DNA of 64,000 bases from assembly GCF_000685965.1 (NCBI RefSeq), contig NZ_JMLE01000005.1, positions 1-64,000 of the forward strand, read 5' to 3'. The position numbers and the translations under genes were made by a program. Source of the DNA: Arthrobacter sp. UNC362MFTsu5.1. Lineage in GTDB: Bacteria; Actinomycetota; Actinomycetes; Actinomycetales; Micrococcaceae. Below, in pieces: positions 33,956 to 44,659 of this stretch. The notes beneath the pieces are model-generated. The model was not told the origin of the DNA, searched no databases, and was given only the letters and a program-made list of their open reading frames with translations. Every line of letters begins with the position of its first letter. Position 1 is the stretch's first letter.

Positions 33956-34297
33956 GCGATAGCGGTACGTGCGTGACGTCCAGCAGTTGGAGTGCCAGTG
34001 CCGCCGTTCCGACAGCCCCGCGGCCGCACCGAACAGATGGTCCTCGGACCAGACCACCAGGTGTTCGACGCCGGGCAGGACCGCGGTGGAGCAGCCCGGG
34101 CAGATGTAGGACTTTTCGGCCCGTTTGGCCGTCATGGTGCGCACCATCCACTCGCCGTCGGGGGCGCTCTCCCGCCGTGAGATCCCCGACCTTGCCCGCT
34201 CCAGGTCCAGTTCCGGCACGGGGCCGCCGGCGTGCTTGCGGCTGGCCTGTCCCAGTTTTCCGGAGGCGGCACGGCGGGGGCGGTTGGAACGGGGCAT
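33953..34297 (-). CDS. Small conserved zinc-binding protein of actinobacteria
   Basis: 114 aa. A very basic N-terminus ([22 protein letters not shown]) is followed by a treble-clef-like arrangement CPGC (in [15 protein letters not shown]), a histidine (VEHLVVW) and RRHWHSNCW, which could bind one zinc. Homologues beside nucS or DNA metabolism genes are known in Streptomyces under names such as ATP/GTP-binding protein, without experimental support. It is divergent from nucS across 70 bp. A CAGAAT hexamer 6 bp before ATG 34297 is a weaker version of the leaderless arrangement. Confidence 0.75.
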   Translation of the reverse strand: MPRSNRPRRAASGKLGQASRKHAGGPVPELDLERARSGISRRESAPDGEWMVRTMTAKRAEKSYICPGCSTAVLPGVEHLVVWSEDHLFGAAAGLSERRHWHSNCWTSRTYRYR

Positions 34298-34354
34298 GCC
34301 TCCATTCTGCCCCAGGCCCGGGCGCCGCGCTGTTCCTGCCTTGCACCCAGACGG

Positions 34355-34360
34355 TAGTGT
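34355..34360 (+). promoter_or_regulatory. -10 element of nucS (leaderless arrangement)
   Basis: TAGTGT, 7 bp before GTG 34368; no Shine-Dalgarno. Confidence 0.55.
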
Positions 34361-34367
34361 TTACCGG

Positions 34368-35063
34368 GTGCGTTTAGTCATAGCCCGATGTTCTGTTGAT
34401 TATGTAGGCCGGCTCAAGGCCCATCTCCCCCTTGCCACCAGGCTCCTGCTGGTCAAGGCTGACGGGTCCGTCCTGGTGCACTCCGACGGCGGCTCCTACA
34501 AGCCGCTGAACTGGATGAGCCCCCCGGCCAGCCTTCGGGTTTCCCTGCCGGATGAAGTGGACCTGGAGCTCGGTGTCACCGAGCAGTGGACCGTCCAGTC
34601 CGCCAAGACCGATGACCGGCTCATCATCAATATCCATGAGCAGCTGCACGACACTTCCCATGAGCTGGGCCAGGATCCCGGACTCATCAAGGACGGTGTC
34701 GAAGCCGACCTGCAGCGGCTGCTGGCCGACCAGATCGAACGGCTCGGCACCGGCTTTTCCCTGATCCGCCGGGAGTACTTCACCGCCATCGGCCCGGTGG
34801 ACATCCTGGCCAGGGATGCAGACGGCGCCACAGTCGCCATCGAGCTCAAAAGGCGGGGCGACATCGACGGCGTCGAACAGCTGACCCGCTACCTTGAGCT
34901 GCTCAACCGGGATCCCCTGCTGGCACCCGTCCGGGGCATCTTTGCCGCGCAGCAGATCAAACCGCAGGCCAAGGTTCTGGCTAACGACCGCGGGATCGAC
35001 TGCGTCACCCTGGACTACGACGCCATGCGCGGCGTTGACGACAGCGAATCCCGCCTCTTCTGA
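34368..35063 (+). CDS. nucS: Endonuclease NucS, mismatch-repair nuclease
   Basis: A 231-aa member of the NucS/EndoMS family, which replaces MutSL in actinobacteria by cutting both strands at mismatches. The start [16 protein letters not shown] and [16 protein letters not shown] are diagnostic of the DNA-binding N-terminal domain. The RecB-like nuclease core contains [12 protein letters not shown] and [21 protein letters not shown] (Asp, Glu and Lys catalytic residues). The C-terminus SESRLF resembles the beta-clamp-binding tail described for the family. GTG 34368 is used; a longer in-frame extension into the divergent gene is a shadow. Confidence 0.95.
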   Translation: MRLVIARCSVDYVGRLKAHLPLATRLLLVKADGSVLVHSDGGSYKPLNWMSPPASLRVSLPDEVDLELGVTEQWTVQSAKTDDRLIINIHEQLHDTSHELGQDPGLIKDGVEADLQRLLADQIERLGTGFSLIRREYFTAIGPVDILARDADGATVAIELKRRGDIDGVEQLTRYLELLNRDPLLAPVRGIFAAQQIKPQAKVLANDRGIDCVTLDYDAMRGVDDSESRLF

Positions 35064-35371
35064 CGGGCCCTCCCCAATAGGCAGTGCGTCAATAGCCGGG
35101 TGCTCTGCATAACGAAGCGGTTCACGTCGGCTTTACGCAAAATTTATCGAATTCCCCCTTTTACCCGTTGACCTGACGCACCCCACATGAAATTCTTATC
35201 TAAGTCTTTGTGTAGGTGTTTTTCATGCTCGCAAGACATGTTGCGAGCGCGAAGCTTCGTCAGCTAGTGTCCGGTTCCACCGGGCGGCAAGCCAGGATTC
35301 TTCTCGCGGAGTGACCAAGTGCGGCACGAAGTGTGCCGGACTTAAGCAAGTTCCATAATGAGGAGATATAC
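35064..35371 (+). promoter_or_regulatory. Promoter and long structured leader of the cold-shock gene
   Basis: This 308-bp gene-free stretch is AT-richer than its surroundings. A TTGACC (35168-35173) with AATTCT 17 bp downstream, or TATCTA at 35197, could be the promoter, giving a leader of about 150-170 nt. In the leader a perfect 8-bp hairpin (GCTCGCAA/TTGCGAGC, 35227-35248) and a second one (CGGCAC/GTGCCG, 35322-35338) are visible. The second ends 22 bp before the AGGAG ribosome site (35361-35365). Long structured 5' UTRs are typical of cold-shock mRNAs, where folding changes with temperature. Confidence 0.55.
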
Positions 35372-35575
35372 ATGGCACAGGGAACCGTCAAGTGGTTCAA
35401 CGCTGAAAAGGGCTTCGGCTTCATCACCCCGGACGACTCCGATGGCGATGTCTTCGTTCACTACTCGGAGATCCAGACCGGTGGGTTCAAGACCCTCGAC
35501 GAGAACCAGCGCGTTCAGTTCGAAATCGGCCAGGGCGCCAAGGGCCCCCAGGCTACCGGCGTAACTCTGGTCTAG
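35372..35575 (+). CDS. Cold-shock protein (CspA family)
   Basis: A 67-aa nucleic-acid-binding OB-fold protein. RNP1 is KGFGFITP and RNP2 is DVFVHYSEI; the start [14 protein letters not shown] is canonical. It melts or chaperones RNA at low temperature, or constitutively in some paralogues. The start is fixed by AGGAG 6 bp upstream of ATG 35372. It is monocistronic with a strong terminator. Confidence 0.96.
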   Translation: MAQGTVKWFNAEKGFGFITPDDSDGDVFVHYSEIQTGGFKTLDENQRVQFEIGQGAKGPQATGVTLV

Positions 35576-35612
35576 TCCCGCTTCGGATCGCCGCCTTCGG
35601 CGGCGTCCTGCG

Positions 35613-35652
35613 AAAAAATGATCCCCGGCACAAGTGCCGGGGATCATTTTTT
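35613..35652 (+). terminator. Strong Rho-independent terminator of the cold-shock gene
   Basis: A perfect 19-bp stem (35613-35631 with 35634-35652) with a tiny AA loop ends in seven T residues on the plus strand. A 5' A-tract also makes it functional in the opposite direction. A smaller GCCGCC/GGCGGC hairpin (about 35590-35604) precedes it. Confidence 0.93.
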
Positions 35653-35697
35653 TGCGCTTTATCCATTCATCTGCCGCCGTATTGTTTCTTGTCACAA

Positions 35698-35720
35698 ATG
35701 TTTTCGGATTCTGAAAACAT
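35698..35720. repeat. AT-rich inverted repeat downstream of the rhomboid-like/LPG-synthase gene
   Basis: ATGTTTTC and GAAAACAT form perfect 8-bp arms around a 7-nt loop, in an AT-rich island of an otherwise GC-rich region. It could be a terminator for the minus-strand gene that ends at 35753 or a protein-binding site. Confidence 0.5.
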
Positions 35721-35752
35721 GGCTCCGATAATCGTTACCCCGCCGTGCGCAA

Positions 35753-38374
35753 TTAGCCCACCAAGGTCCTCAGCAGCCGGGCGCTCTGGCGGACCGAGAG
35801 TCCGGGCAGGTAGGCGCGGCTCAGCGCCCGCCCAATGGCGGGCAGCTGCAGGGGATCCTGGTAGTAGAGGTAGAGCGTGCGGTAATCGGGTTTGAACCGT
35901 GATTTGAAGGTGGCCAGGGAGCGGAATCCGTACACCGGTTCCAGTGCCCGTCCCACCACGTCCAGGATTGCCGTGAGGGCGTCGGGCTCCCCCACTGACT
36001 CCCGTTCGGCTTCACTGCCCGGGTCCGGCCCAGGGTCCTGCGCCGCGCCGCCCGCCGCCTCGTCGGCAGGCTCCTTGGCCAGCGGTGAGCCGGACAGGGA
36101 AATAACTTCAACCGAGCTGCGCAGCTCCAGCACGGCGGAGGCAATGAGGAACTCCATGGCGCCGGGGAGGCCGTTCTCCCGCCGGCGCATGAAATCGAGC
36201 GTCCAGCTGACCACGCGCCCCTCATCGAATACCGGGAGCCAGCTGGTGACGCCGTGCACCAGGCCCTCGGCGTCGACGGCGACGCAGCACAGCACGTCGT
36301 CGTCCATCAGTTCGTCCATGCCGCCGAGCGTAAAGCCCATCTCCGGAACGGACTTCTGCGCAGCCCATTCCTCGGATACTTCCAGCAGCTGGGCGCGCAG
36401 GACCGCCGGGAAGTCGCTGTACCGTCCCCAGACCGCCGTGACGCCGGTCTTCCGGGCACGGTTGAGGGCAGTCCGGACGTTCTGCCACTCCTTGCCCTTG
36501 AATTCAAGCTCCCTGACCGCCAGCCGGGTTTCCTGGGCCACAGCCACGCGACTAAACCCGCGGGACTGGAGCAGGGGCCACAGCCCGTCAGTGCAGGAAT
36601 AGAAGCAGGGCACCATCGCATGTTCGGCGCAGTACCGCATGAAACCGGCCGCGGCTTCCTCCCGCAACGCGGCATCACCGAAGGGGCCGCCCAGCGTCAG
36701 GGCCACGCTGCCGTGCTGCTGGTAGGCAACCCCGGCATCCAGGCCGGGCGTGAACCAGTATTTGTTCGGTTCCCAGAGCGCCATCCAGGACAGGGAGTCA
36801 CCGCCCCGCCGCACCAGGCGGCGGGCCACGTCCCGCTCCTCAACGCCGGCACCGGCACCGTGGTGCTGCCCCAGGAGCACCACCCAAACTCCGGCCAGTG
36901 CGACGGCCCAGAACACGATGCCCGAGTAGGCAAACAGGAAGGCCTCAACCGATTGCCGGTCCTGGAAGATCCGGTTGTACAGGCTGGGGATGGGCACCGG
37001 AAGATACTGGCGTGCCAGCTCGGCCGCCAGACCGGAGGGTCCGCCGTCGCGCGCCATTCCACCGGCTCCCAGCCAGGCAACGGTATAACTGCCGGCAAGT
37101 GCCACCCAGGTCCCTGCCAGCACCCTGGTCAGGTTGCGCCTTGCCACCGCCGAGGTTTCCACCCTGAACTGGCGCCTGTTGATCCACAGCAGCATCACGA
37201 GCAGCAGCGGAACCGCCACGAGCGGGAGCACGTGGACGAACCCTGAGCCCATGACGGCCGTGTGCGGCCGCTGCGGGTAGTGCGGGATCCGGGCAAAGAG
37301 GGTGAGGTACACGGCGGACAGCGCGGTGACGGCCAGCTGGACTCCGATCGTGATCCGCCAGGCAAGCCGGCGTCCGCGGCGCAGCCCGTCGGAGCAGATC
37401 AGCAGGAGCAGCACCGGCACCACCGCCAGGGCAAGGCCCAGCGGTCCGGCGAATCCCGTCCGCCCGATCTCCAGGCAGTTCACGTCTACCGTGCCGCCGC
37501 AGTTTTGCTCCAGTTGGCTGAGGGTGGGCAACGGGTTCAGGACGACGTCCCGCAGAAGCGCCAGTGGCCCGGTGGGGCTGCGGACGGCGGCCGTCAGTAT
37601 GGGCCCAACGGCGAAAATTCCGACAATCAGGGCCAGCAGGTTGCGCGTCTCGCGGCCGGTGGAACGGTGCCGGTGGAGGGTTCCCTGGTCGCTCTGGATC
37701 CACCAGCCGGCGGCAAGCCCGGCCAGTGCCCCCAGGAATCCCACCACGGTCTCCGGATGCCCCACGTAGAGGACAAGCAGCAGCGACGCCGAGACAATGC
37801 CCGTGCGAAGGCGCCGTTGCCAGAGGGTGGGCACGAGCCCGCTGGCCCCAAGGACGGCGGCGAGGACAGCGGCATACGGCCCGATGAGCCGGGCGTCCAC
37901 CATGAGCCCCAGCCATCCGTCGCCGGCATAGCGGGCCAGCTGTGTGAGCAGCAGGAACAGCGAGACGGCCGCGAACTGCCCGCCGAAGAAGAACCCTGCC
38001 GTCCGCAGCGTGCCAAGCCTGCGCTCGGCGAGTCCCAGCAACAACAGAATCATAAGTCCGGCAGTGAGATAGGCAGCAGGGTTCGTGGCGAAAAACAGTG
38101 AGGTGAACATGGACCACCAGCGGCCGTCCTTCAACGCGCCGGCGTGCACGGATGCGACGTCAAGGAGGGCCTCCGGCGGACCGGACAGGAAGCTGTTGGT
38201 GGCCGCGCCCGCACCCAGGAACAGGCCCAGGACGACGAGGGTGAACGGCACGGCCTTGAAATGATGCCGGATACGGCGCAGCGCTCCCAGCATGACATCG
38301 GCCCAGGTCACGCTGGCGGCAGCCGTTGACGCCTTCCTGCCTGGTTCCGCAACGGACTCCCGCTGGTTCGTCAT
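35753..38374 (-). CDS. Rhomboid-like membrane domain fused to a DUF2156 (MprF/LPG-synthase C-terminal) domain
   Basis: 873 aa. Residues about 40-230 look like a rhomboid fold: GRWWSMFTSLFF, then GLMILLLLGLAERRLG, a GASG motif in VLAAVLGASGLVPTL, and VGFLGALAGLAAGWW. The Ser motif is kept, but the usual AHxxG histidine position reads VGFLG, so protease activity is doubtful. More helices follow, to about residue 500. The C-terminal roughly 330 residues (LWEPNKYWFTPGLDAGVAYQ through LATFKSRFKPDYRTLYLYYQ) match the GNAT-like aminoacyl-tRNA:phosphatidylglycerol transferase domain of MprF. It probably aminoacylates PG or diacylglycerol. The start overlaps the esterase stop by 4 bp. Confidence 0.85.
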   Translation of the reverse strand: MTNQRESVAEPGRKASTAAASVTWADVMLGALRRIRHHFKAVPFTLVVLGLFLGAGAATNSFLSGPPEALLDVASVHAGALKDGRWWSMFTSLFFATNPAAYLTAGLMILLLLGLAERRLGTLRTAGFFFGGQFAAVSLFLLLTQLARYAGDGWLGLMVDARLIGPYAAVLAAVLGASGLVPTLWQRRLRTGIVSASLLLVLYVGHPETVVGFLGALAGLAAGWWIQSDQGTLHRHRSTGRETRNLLALIVGIFAVGPILTAAVRSPTGPLALLRDVVLNPLPTLSQLEQNCGGTVDVNCLEIGRTGFAGPLGLALAVVPVLLLLICSDGLRRGRRLAWRITIGVQLAVTALSAVYLTLFARIPHYPQRPHTAVMGSGFVHVLPLVAVPLLLVMLLWINRRQFRVETSAVARRNLTRVLAGTWVALAGSYTVAWLGAGGMARDGGPSGLAAELARQYLPVPIPSLYNRIFQDRQSVEAFLFAYSGIVFWAVALAGVWVVLLGQHHGAGAGVEERDVARRLVRRGGDSLSWMALWEPNKYWFTPGLDAGVAYQQHGSVALTLGGPFGDAALREEAAAGFMRYCAEHAMVPCFYSCTDGLWPLLQSRGFSRVAVAQETRLAVRELEFKGKEWQNVRTALNRARKTGVTAVWGRYSDFPAVLRAQLLEVSEEWAAQKSVPEMGFTLGGMDELMDDDVLCCVAVDAEGLVHGVTSWLPVFDEGRVVSWTLDFMRRRENGLPGAMEFLIASAVLELRSSVEVISLSGSPLAKEPADEAAGGAAQDPGPDPGSEAERESVGEPDALTAILDVVGRALEPVYGFRSLATFKSRFKPDYRTLYLYYQDPLQLPAIGRALSRAYLPGLSVRQSARLLRTLVG

Positions 38375-39699
38375 GGCCGGATTCCCCAGCGGGCCGCCAC
38401 GAAGTCGAGGGCGGCAGGAAGGCCCTTGGAAGCGGCCTCCCAGGAATGGCCGGTGTTGACCACCGGTTGCGCCTCAACGGTGAAGCCGGCACGGCTGGCC
38501 GCAGCCGACAGTTCATCCATGTAGGCAAGGAATTCCGGATCCCTGGAACCTGCCCCGAAATAAATGGCATGACCCTCGAAACGCGTATTCTGCATGATGC
38601 TCAAGGGAGTCAGGCGGTCGAAGGCTGCCACGTCGCCCCCGAACGCCGCGTCGACAGTCTTCTGCCGTTCCTTGGCAAGCGCCGGCTCACGCTCGCTGGA
38701 AAATGCGAGCACCGAGGCGTAGACGTCGGGATGGCGCGTGCCCATCTGCAGGGCGCAGGTGGCTCCGAAGGAAAAGCCGCCGGCGGCCCATTGCCGGTGG
38801 TCCGGATCAACGTCAAGGGTCTGCTCGATCCACCGGGGAACATCCCGGGCAAGAAAAGTGTCCGCGTTGGCAATGCGGCTGTCCATGCAGAGGGTGTTGG
38901 CCGACGCGGTACCGTTCGGATCCACCACCACGGCAACCGGGGCCACGCCGTCGTGATCCTCTGCGAAGCGGTCCATCCTGCTGCGCAGGGCCCCGCCGGT
39001 GAGCCAGTCCGACGGCCCGCCGGGCTGGCCGGAAAAGAGGACCAGCACGGGAAGGGCGGGACGGGGTGTGGCTTGGTAGGCGGGAGGCAGGTAGACGTAG
39101 GCCTCGCGGCTGCTGAAGCCCGAATCAGTGCCAGGGATGACGGCCTTCCTCACCACACCGTCCGAGGGCATGCCTTCCGGCGGCCGCCAGGCGTTGAGGG
39201 CGACGGGGGCAGCGGCCGCAGCCTGGCGCTTGAGTCCGGCTTCGAGCGGCTGGATCCTGGCCACGGCGGTGCCCATGAGGTCGCTGACCGTATGGTTGAG
39301 GCCGAAGTAGGCGTTGATCTGGACAGCGCCGAGCAGGCACACCCCGAGCATGGCTCCCGTTGCGGCTCCCCTTCCCCGCCATGCACCACGGCTTTTCGCA
39401 GGGGAAGCACGCCGGAGATTCCAGAGCCGGAGCACCCACAGGAATAAGCCAAAAACCATCGCCACGAACCACGCGAGCACTTCGCGCGGGAGACTCTCGG
39501 GCAGGGTCGAAAACGTGTACAGCAGAAGCAAGTGCACCGCGGCGACGGCGCCTGCGGCCAGCAGGAGGGCGGCTCCGGCGCTTAGGAGCCAGCGGCGTCC
39601 GCGGCCCCATAACAGCCAGCCGAGGCCGGCAGCGCCGGCGGCCCAGGCAAACCAGAGCAGGGGTCCATCGGTGAGATGGACGTCAGCGATAAGGTCCAC
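38371..39699 (-). CDS. Membrane-anchored esterase (alpha/beta hydrolase, esterase D/antigen 85-like fold)
   Basis: 442 aa. Four hydrophobic helices (for example LWFAWAAGAAGLGWLL and VLAWFVAMVFGLFLWVLRLW, then GAMLGVCLLGAVQINAYFGL) precede an external hydrolase domain. That domain has YLPPAYQ, LVLFSGQPGGPSDWL, the nucleophile elbow GGFSFGAT and a late GHSWEAASKGLP histidine. GTG 39699 lies 5 bp after the DUF2550 stop, and its own stop overlaps the lipid-aminoacylation gene. Pairing of an esterase with an aminoacyl-PG synthase is known (PA0919 with PA0920; AhyD in enterococci), so it may hydrolyse aminoacyl lipids. That role is inferred. Confidence 0.82.
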   Translation of the reverse strand: MDLIADVHLTDGPLLWFAWAAGAAGLGWLLWGRGRRWLLSAGAALLLAAGAVAAVHLLLLYTFSTLPESLPREVLAWFVAMVFGLFLWVLRLWNLRRASPAKSRGAWRGRGAATGAMLGVCLLGAVQINAYFGLNHTVSDLMGTAVARIQPLEAGLKRQAAAAAPVALNAWRPPEGMPSDGVVRKAVIPGTDSGFSSREAYVYLPPAYQATPRPALPVLVLFSGQPGGPSDWLTGGALRSRMDRFAEDHDGVAPVAVVVDPNGTASANTLCMDSRIANADTFLARDVPRWIEQTLDVDPDHRQWAAGGFSFGATCALQMGTRHPDVYASVLAFSSEREPALAKERQKTVDAAFGGDVAAFDRLTPLSIMQNTRFEGHAIYFGAGSRDPEFLAYMDELSAAASRAGFTVEAQPVVNTGHSWEAASKGLPAALDFVAARWGIRP

Positions 39700-39704
39700 C
39701 GGCG

Positions 39705-40136
39705 TTAACGCCAGGTGCCCACACCGATGACCGGCCCGGCTTCAAGCCACGAGGACAGTCCGGTATAGGCATCGAACTTCATGGCCAGCAGGACTTCCTG
39801 GCCTTCGTAGTGGAGTTCCACGATGACGGAGTCGGGCTGGACTTTCACGAGTTCCGCCTCGGTGGGCTGGCGGCGGCCCACCAGTTCCAGCGAACTGCGC
39901 CGGAAAGTGTATTTGGGGCGGACACTGAGCGAGAGCAGCTTGAACCACTCAAGGTCGTTGTCCTGATAACGACAAACCCCCATCTGCCAGCTTTTTCCAG
40001 CCGTGCAAATGGAGGCGTCCACTGTGCCCAGGGCACGCCGCAGGTTAAAGCGGCGTACCCCGGACAGGCACAGTGCAAAAATCAGCAACGCAAAGACTGT
40101 TGCCAATGCGATGAACGGAAAACCAGGATCGTTCAT
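39705..40136 (-). CDS. DUF2550 membrane-anchored protein
   Basis: A 143-aa protein with one N-terminal helix (FIALATVFALLIFALCLSG) and a small external domain (GKSWQMGVCRYQDNDLEWFKLLSLSVRPKYTFRR). It corresponds to the DUF2550 gene that follows atpC in mycobacteria (Rv1312), so the synteny is conserved. Its function is unknown. ATG 40136 is preferred over a 20-codon extension into atpC because the helix then begins near the N-terminus. It lies 10 bp after the atpC stop. Confidence 0.85.
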   Translation of the reverse strand: MNDPGFPFIALATVFALLIFALCLSGVRRFNLRRALGTVDASICTAGKSWQMGVCRYQDNDLEWFKLLSLSVRPKYTFRRSSLELVGRRQPTEAELVKVQPDSVIVELHYEGQEVLLAMKFDAYTGLSSWLEAGPVIGVGTWR

Positions 40137-40146
40137 CAAGGTCGTG

Positions 40147-40431
40147 CTAGCGGATCCCCGCGGTAGCCGCTTCACCCATTTGGGCGTTGTCAGCAACTAT
40201 GACCACCCTGTTGTTGTCGACGGAGAAGAATCCGCCATCGACAACCACAGCAATGCGCTCACCGGAAACAGGCTCAATGGCCAGTTCACCTTCGGCCAGA
40301 ATCGCCAGCAGGGGCGAGTGGCCGGGCAGGATTCCGATTTCACCATCGCTGGTGCGGGCCTTGACCATCTTGGCCGCTCCGGACCACACGAAGTGATCCG
40401 CTGCGACAATCTCAACCTCAAGCTCAGCCAT
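40147..40431 (-). CDS. atpC: F1Fo ATP synthase subunit epsilon
   Basis: 94 aa: the beta-sandwich of subunit epsilon (MAELEVEIVAADHFVWSGAA, GEIGILPGHSPLLAIL, IAVVVDGGFFSVDNNRVVIV). It lacks the C-terminal helical hairpin that inhibits ATP hydrolysis in E. coli, which is normal for short actinobacterial forms. It begins one base after the atpD stop and has no leader of its own. A longer upstream frame is the out-of-frame overlap with atpD. Confidence 0.95.
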   Translation of the reverse strand: MAELEVEIVAADHFVWSGAAKMVKARTSDGEIGILPGHSPLLAILAEGELAIEPVSGERIAVVVDGGFFSVDNNRVVIVADNAQMGEAATAGIR

Positions 40432-40432
40432 A

Positions 40433-41920
<1,488 letters not shown>

Positions 41921-41969
41921 TTAAGTTTATCTTTTGGTGCAGGTACAGCTGGATCCGCAACCGTGCTGG

Positions 41970-42863
41970 CTAGGACGCGCTCAAAGCGTCGGCGCCGGCC
42001 ACGATTTCGGAAAGCTCCTGCGTAATTTCAGCCTGGCGGGCAGTGTTGCGCAGACGCGTGTACTTCTTGATGAGGTCCGTGGCGTTGTCACCGGCAGACT
42101 TCATCGCCCGCTGACGGGCTGCGAGCTCGGAAGCTGCTGCCTGCAACATTGCGGCGAAGATACGTGATTCGATGTAGCGCGGCAGCAGTGCGTCAAGCAC
42201 CTGCTCCGTTTCCGGTTCGAACTCGTAGAGCGGCAGGAGGTCCGATTCGGACTGTGCCTGCTCTTCGACGACCTCGAGGGGAAGCAGTCGGATGACCGTA
42301 GGTTCCTGCGTCACCATGGACTTGAAGCGGGTGTACACGACGTGGATCTCGTCCACGCCGTCCTCTTCGTACGCGGTGGCAAAATCCTCCAGCAGCGCTG
42401 CGCCGATTTCCTGCGCGGTCGCAAACTCCGGTGAATCCGTGTTGCCGGTCCATACCCGTGCGTAAGGACGGTTGCGGAAATCGAAGTACGCCTGTGCCTT
42501 GCGGCCGACAACGTACGTTTTGACTTCCTTGCCTTCCTCGTGAAGCAGCTCGGTGAGGCCTTCCGCCTGCTTGAGCACACTTGCCGAGTAGGAACCTGCA
42601 AGGCCACGGTCCGAGGTGATGACCAGGACGGCGGCACGGCGGATCTGCTCGGGCTCGGTGACCAGCGGGTGGTCGATTTCACTCTGGCTAGCGACAGCAG
42701 AAACGGCACGCGTAATCGCGTTTGCGTAAGGCAGTGAAGCCGCTACGCGTGCGCGGGCCTTGCCGATGCGCGAGGTAGCGATCAGTTCCATCGCCTTGAA
42801 GATCTTGCGCATCGACGTCGTCGAGCTGATCTTCTGGCGGTAGACCCGAATCTGGGCTCCCAT
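41970..42863 (-). CDS. atpG: F1Fo ATP synthase subunit gamma
   Basis: 297 aa, the rotating central stalk. The N-terminal helix [20 protein letters not shown] and the C-terminal [20 protein letters not shown] form the coiled coil. The conserved [10 protein letters not shown] region is present. An actinobacterial insert ([20 protein letters not shown]) makes it slightly longer than E. coli gamma. Confidence 0.97.
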   Translation of the reverse strand: MGAQIRVYRQKISSTTSMRKIFKAMELIATSRIGKARARVAASLPYANAITRAVSAVASQSEIDHPLVTEPEQIRRAAVLVITSDRGLAGSYSASVLKQAEGLTELLHEEGKEVKTYVVGRKAQAYFDFRNRPYARVWTGNTDSPEFATAQEIGAALLEDFATAYEEDGVDEIHVVYTRFKSMVTQEPTVIRLLPLEVVEEQAQSESDLLPLYEFEPETEQVLDALLPRYIESRIFAAMLQAAASELAARQRAMKSAGDNATDLIKKYTRLRNTARQAEITQELSEIVAGADALSAS

Positions 42864-42892
42864 ACTTATCCTTTCCTAAGATCCCGGTGGCC

Positions 42893-42928
42893 GGGACTGC
42901 CGGAACCCGTCGGGGTCCCGGCAGTCCC
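42893..42928 (-). other. Strong intercistronic hairpin between atpA and atpG
   Basis: A perfect 11-bp stem (GGGACTGCCGG with CCGGCAGTCCC) closes a 14-nt GC-rich inner loop that can pair further. It is located in the 76-bp atpA-atpG gap with no T-tract. It could stabilise the upstream mRNA or lower downstream expression. Confidence 0.7.
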
Positions 42929-42939
42929 TGCCAGCGAAA

Positions 42940-44577
42940 CTAGCGCTTCTGCTTGACGATTTTTTCCTGGTCGACCTGCGCCTCGTCGATGGGGGCATGT
43001 TCCTCGTGCCCCGCACCAACCAGGAGGTTGTCGCCCTCGCCGAAGAAGCCCTTCTTGAAGGCCACGATCGAGGTCTTCAGTGCTTCTGCGGTGTCATCGT
43101 CCATGACGTTGGTCTGTGCCAGCGTCGTCAGGATGGAGGACTTGTGCTTCAGGTGCTCCAGGAACTCGGTCTCGAAGCGGTTGATGTCCTCAACCGGAAC
43201 GTCGTCCAGGTAGCCGTTGGTACCGGCCCAGATGGACACAACCTGGTTCTCGACCGGGAACGGCGAGTACTGGCCCTGCTTGAGCAGTTCCATCAGGCGT
43301 GCGCCACGGGTCAGCTGCTGGCGCGATGCGGCGTCGAGGTCCGACGCGAACATTGCGAATGCCTGCATGTCGCGGTACTGGGCCAATTCCAGCTTCAAGG
43401 TACCGGAGACCTTCTTCATGGACTTGACCTGTGCTGCGCCACCCACGCGGGAAACCGAGACACCCACGTCGACTGCGGGACGCTGGTTGGCGTTGAAGAG
43501 GTCCGACTGCAGGAAGATCTGGCCATCGGTAATGGAGATCACGTTGGTCGGGATGTAAGCGGAGACGTCGTTTGCCTTGGTCTCGATGAGCGGCAGGCCG
43601 GTCATCGAGCCGGCGCCCAGCTCGTCGGAGAGCTTGGCACAACGCTCCAGCAGGCGGGAGTGCAAGTAGAAGACGTCGCCCGGGTAGGCTTCGCGTCCCG
43701 GCGGGCGGCGGAGCAGCAGTGACACTGCACGGTAGGCCTCGGCCTGCTTGGAAAGGTCATCGAACACGATGAGGACGTGCTTGCCGCCGTACATCCAGTG
43801 CTGGCCAATGGCCGAACCGGCGTAAGGGGCCAGGTACTTGAAGCCTGCGGGGTCGGACGCGGGGGAAGCCACAATGGTGGTGTATTCCAGTGCGCCGTTG
43901 TCCTCGAGCGTCTGGCGAACAGCCGCGATGGTGGACGCCTTCTGGCCGATGGCCACGTAGATGCAGCGCACCTGCTTGGTGACATCTCCGGAAGCCCAGT
44001 TGGCCTTCTGGTTGATGATCGTGTCGATGGCGATTGCCGACTTGCCGGTCTGGCGGTCGCCAATGATCAGCTGACGCTGGCCGCGGCCGATCGGGATCAT
44101 GGCGTCGATAGCCTTCAGACCGGTCTGCATCGGCTCGTGCACCGACTTGCGCTGGGTCACGCCGGGCGCCTGGAGTTCCAGTGCACGGGTGGTTTCAGCC
44201 TTGATCTCGCCGAGGTCGTCGATCGGCTGGCCCAGCGGGTCAACCACGCGGCCGAGGAAGGCATCGCCAACCGGCACGGACAGAACCTGACCCGTACGGT
44301 GGACTTCCTGGCCCTCTTCGATTCCGGTGAAGTCACCGAGGATGATGACACCGATTTCGCGGACGTCGAGGTTCTGGGCCAGGCCCAGCGTGCCGTCTTC
44401 GAAACGAAGCAACTCGTTCGCCATGACCGAGGGAAGGCCCTCAACACGGGCGATGCCGTCACCTGCGGTGGTCACACGGCCGACCTCTACGCGCTCTGCG
44501 TTTCCGGGTTCGTAGGACGCCGCGAACTCGTTCAACGCAATACGGACGTCGTCGGCGTTGATGGTCAATTCGGCCAT
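42940..44577 (-). CDS. atpA: F1Fo ATP synthase subunit alpha
   Basis: 545 aa, the non-catalytic nucleotide-binding subunit. The P-loop [15 protein letters not shown], the arginine finger region [34 protein letters not shown] and a C-terminal acidic tail are present. ATG 44577 ([18 protein letters not shown]) is chosen because AGGAGAGCAGGGA precedes it; a 14-codon longer frame is possible. Confidence 0.98.
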   Translation of the reverse strand: MAELTINADDVRIALNEFAASYEPGNAERVEVGRVTTAGDGIARVEGLPSVMANELLRFEDGTLGLAQNLDVREIGVIILGDFTGIEEGQEVHRTGQVLSVPVGDAFLGRVVDPLGQPIDDLGEIKAETTRALELQAPGVTQRKSVHEPMQTGLKAIDAMIPIGRGQRQLIIGDRQTGKSAIAIDTIINQKANWASGDVTKQVRCIYVAIGQKASTIAAVRQTLEDNGALEYTTIVASPASDPAGFKYLAPYAGSAIGQHWMYGGKHVLIVFDDLSKQAEAYRAVSLLLRRPPGREAYPGDVFYLHSRLLERCAKLSDELGAGSMTGLPLIETKANDVSAYIPTNVISITDGQIFLQSDLFNANQRPAVDVGVSVSRVGGAAQVKSMKKVSGTLKLELAQYRDMQAFAMFASDLDAASRQQLTRGARLMELLKQGQYSPFPVENQVVSIWAGTNGYLDDVPVEDINRFETEFLEHLKHKSSILTTLAQTNVMDDDTAEALKTSIVAFKKGFFGEGDNLLVGAGHEEHAPIDEAQVDQEKIVKQKR

Positions 44578-44659
44578 CTGCAGTCCCTGCTCTCCTGTTT
44601 TCGTGATCATCGTTGTCACGATGACCGGGGTTTCTATCAGTTAAGTTGTGCTTGTCCGG

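Noticed and set aside
33953-35063. Search for tRNA genes near nucS and throughout the window
   Set aside because: No TTCRANY-type T-loop with matching acceptor and anticodon arms was seen by eye in any gap.
44607-44624. TCATCGT/ACGATGA hairpin in the atpH-atpA gap
   Set aside because: Only a 7-bp stem close to the atpA start; too weak to call a separate element.
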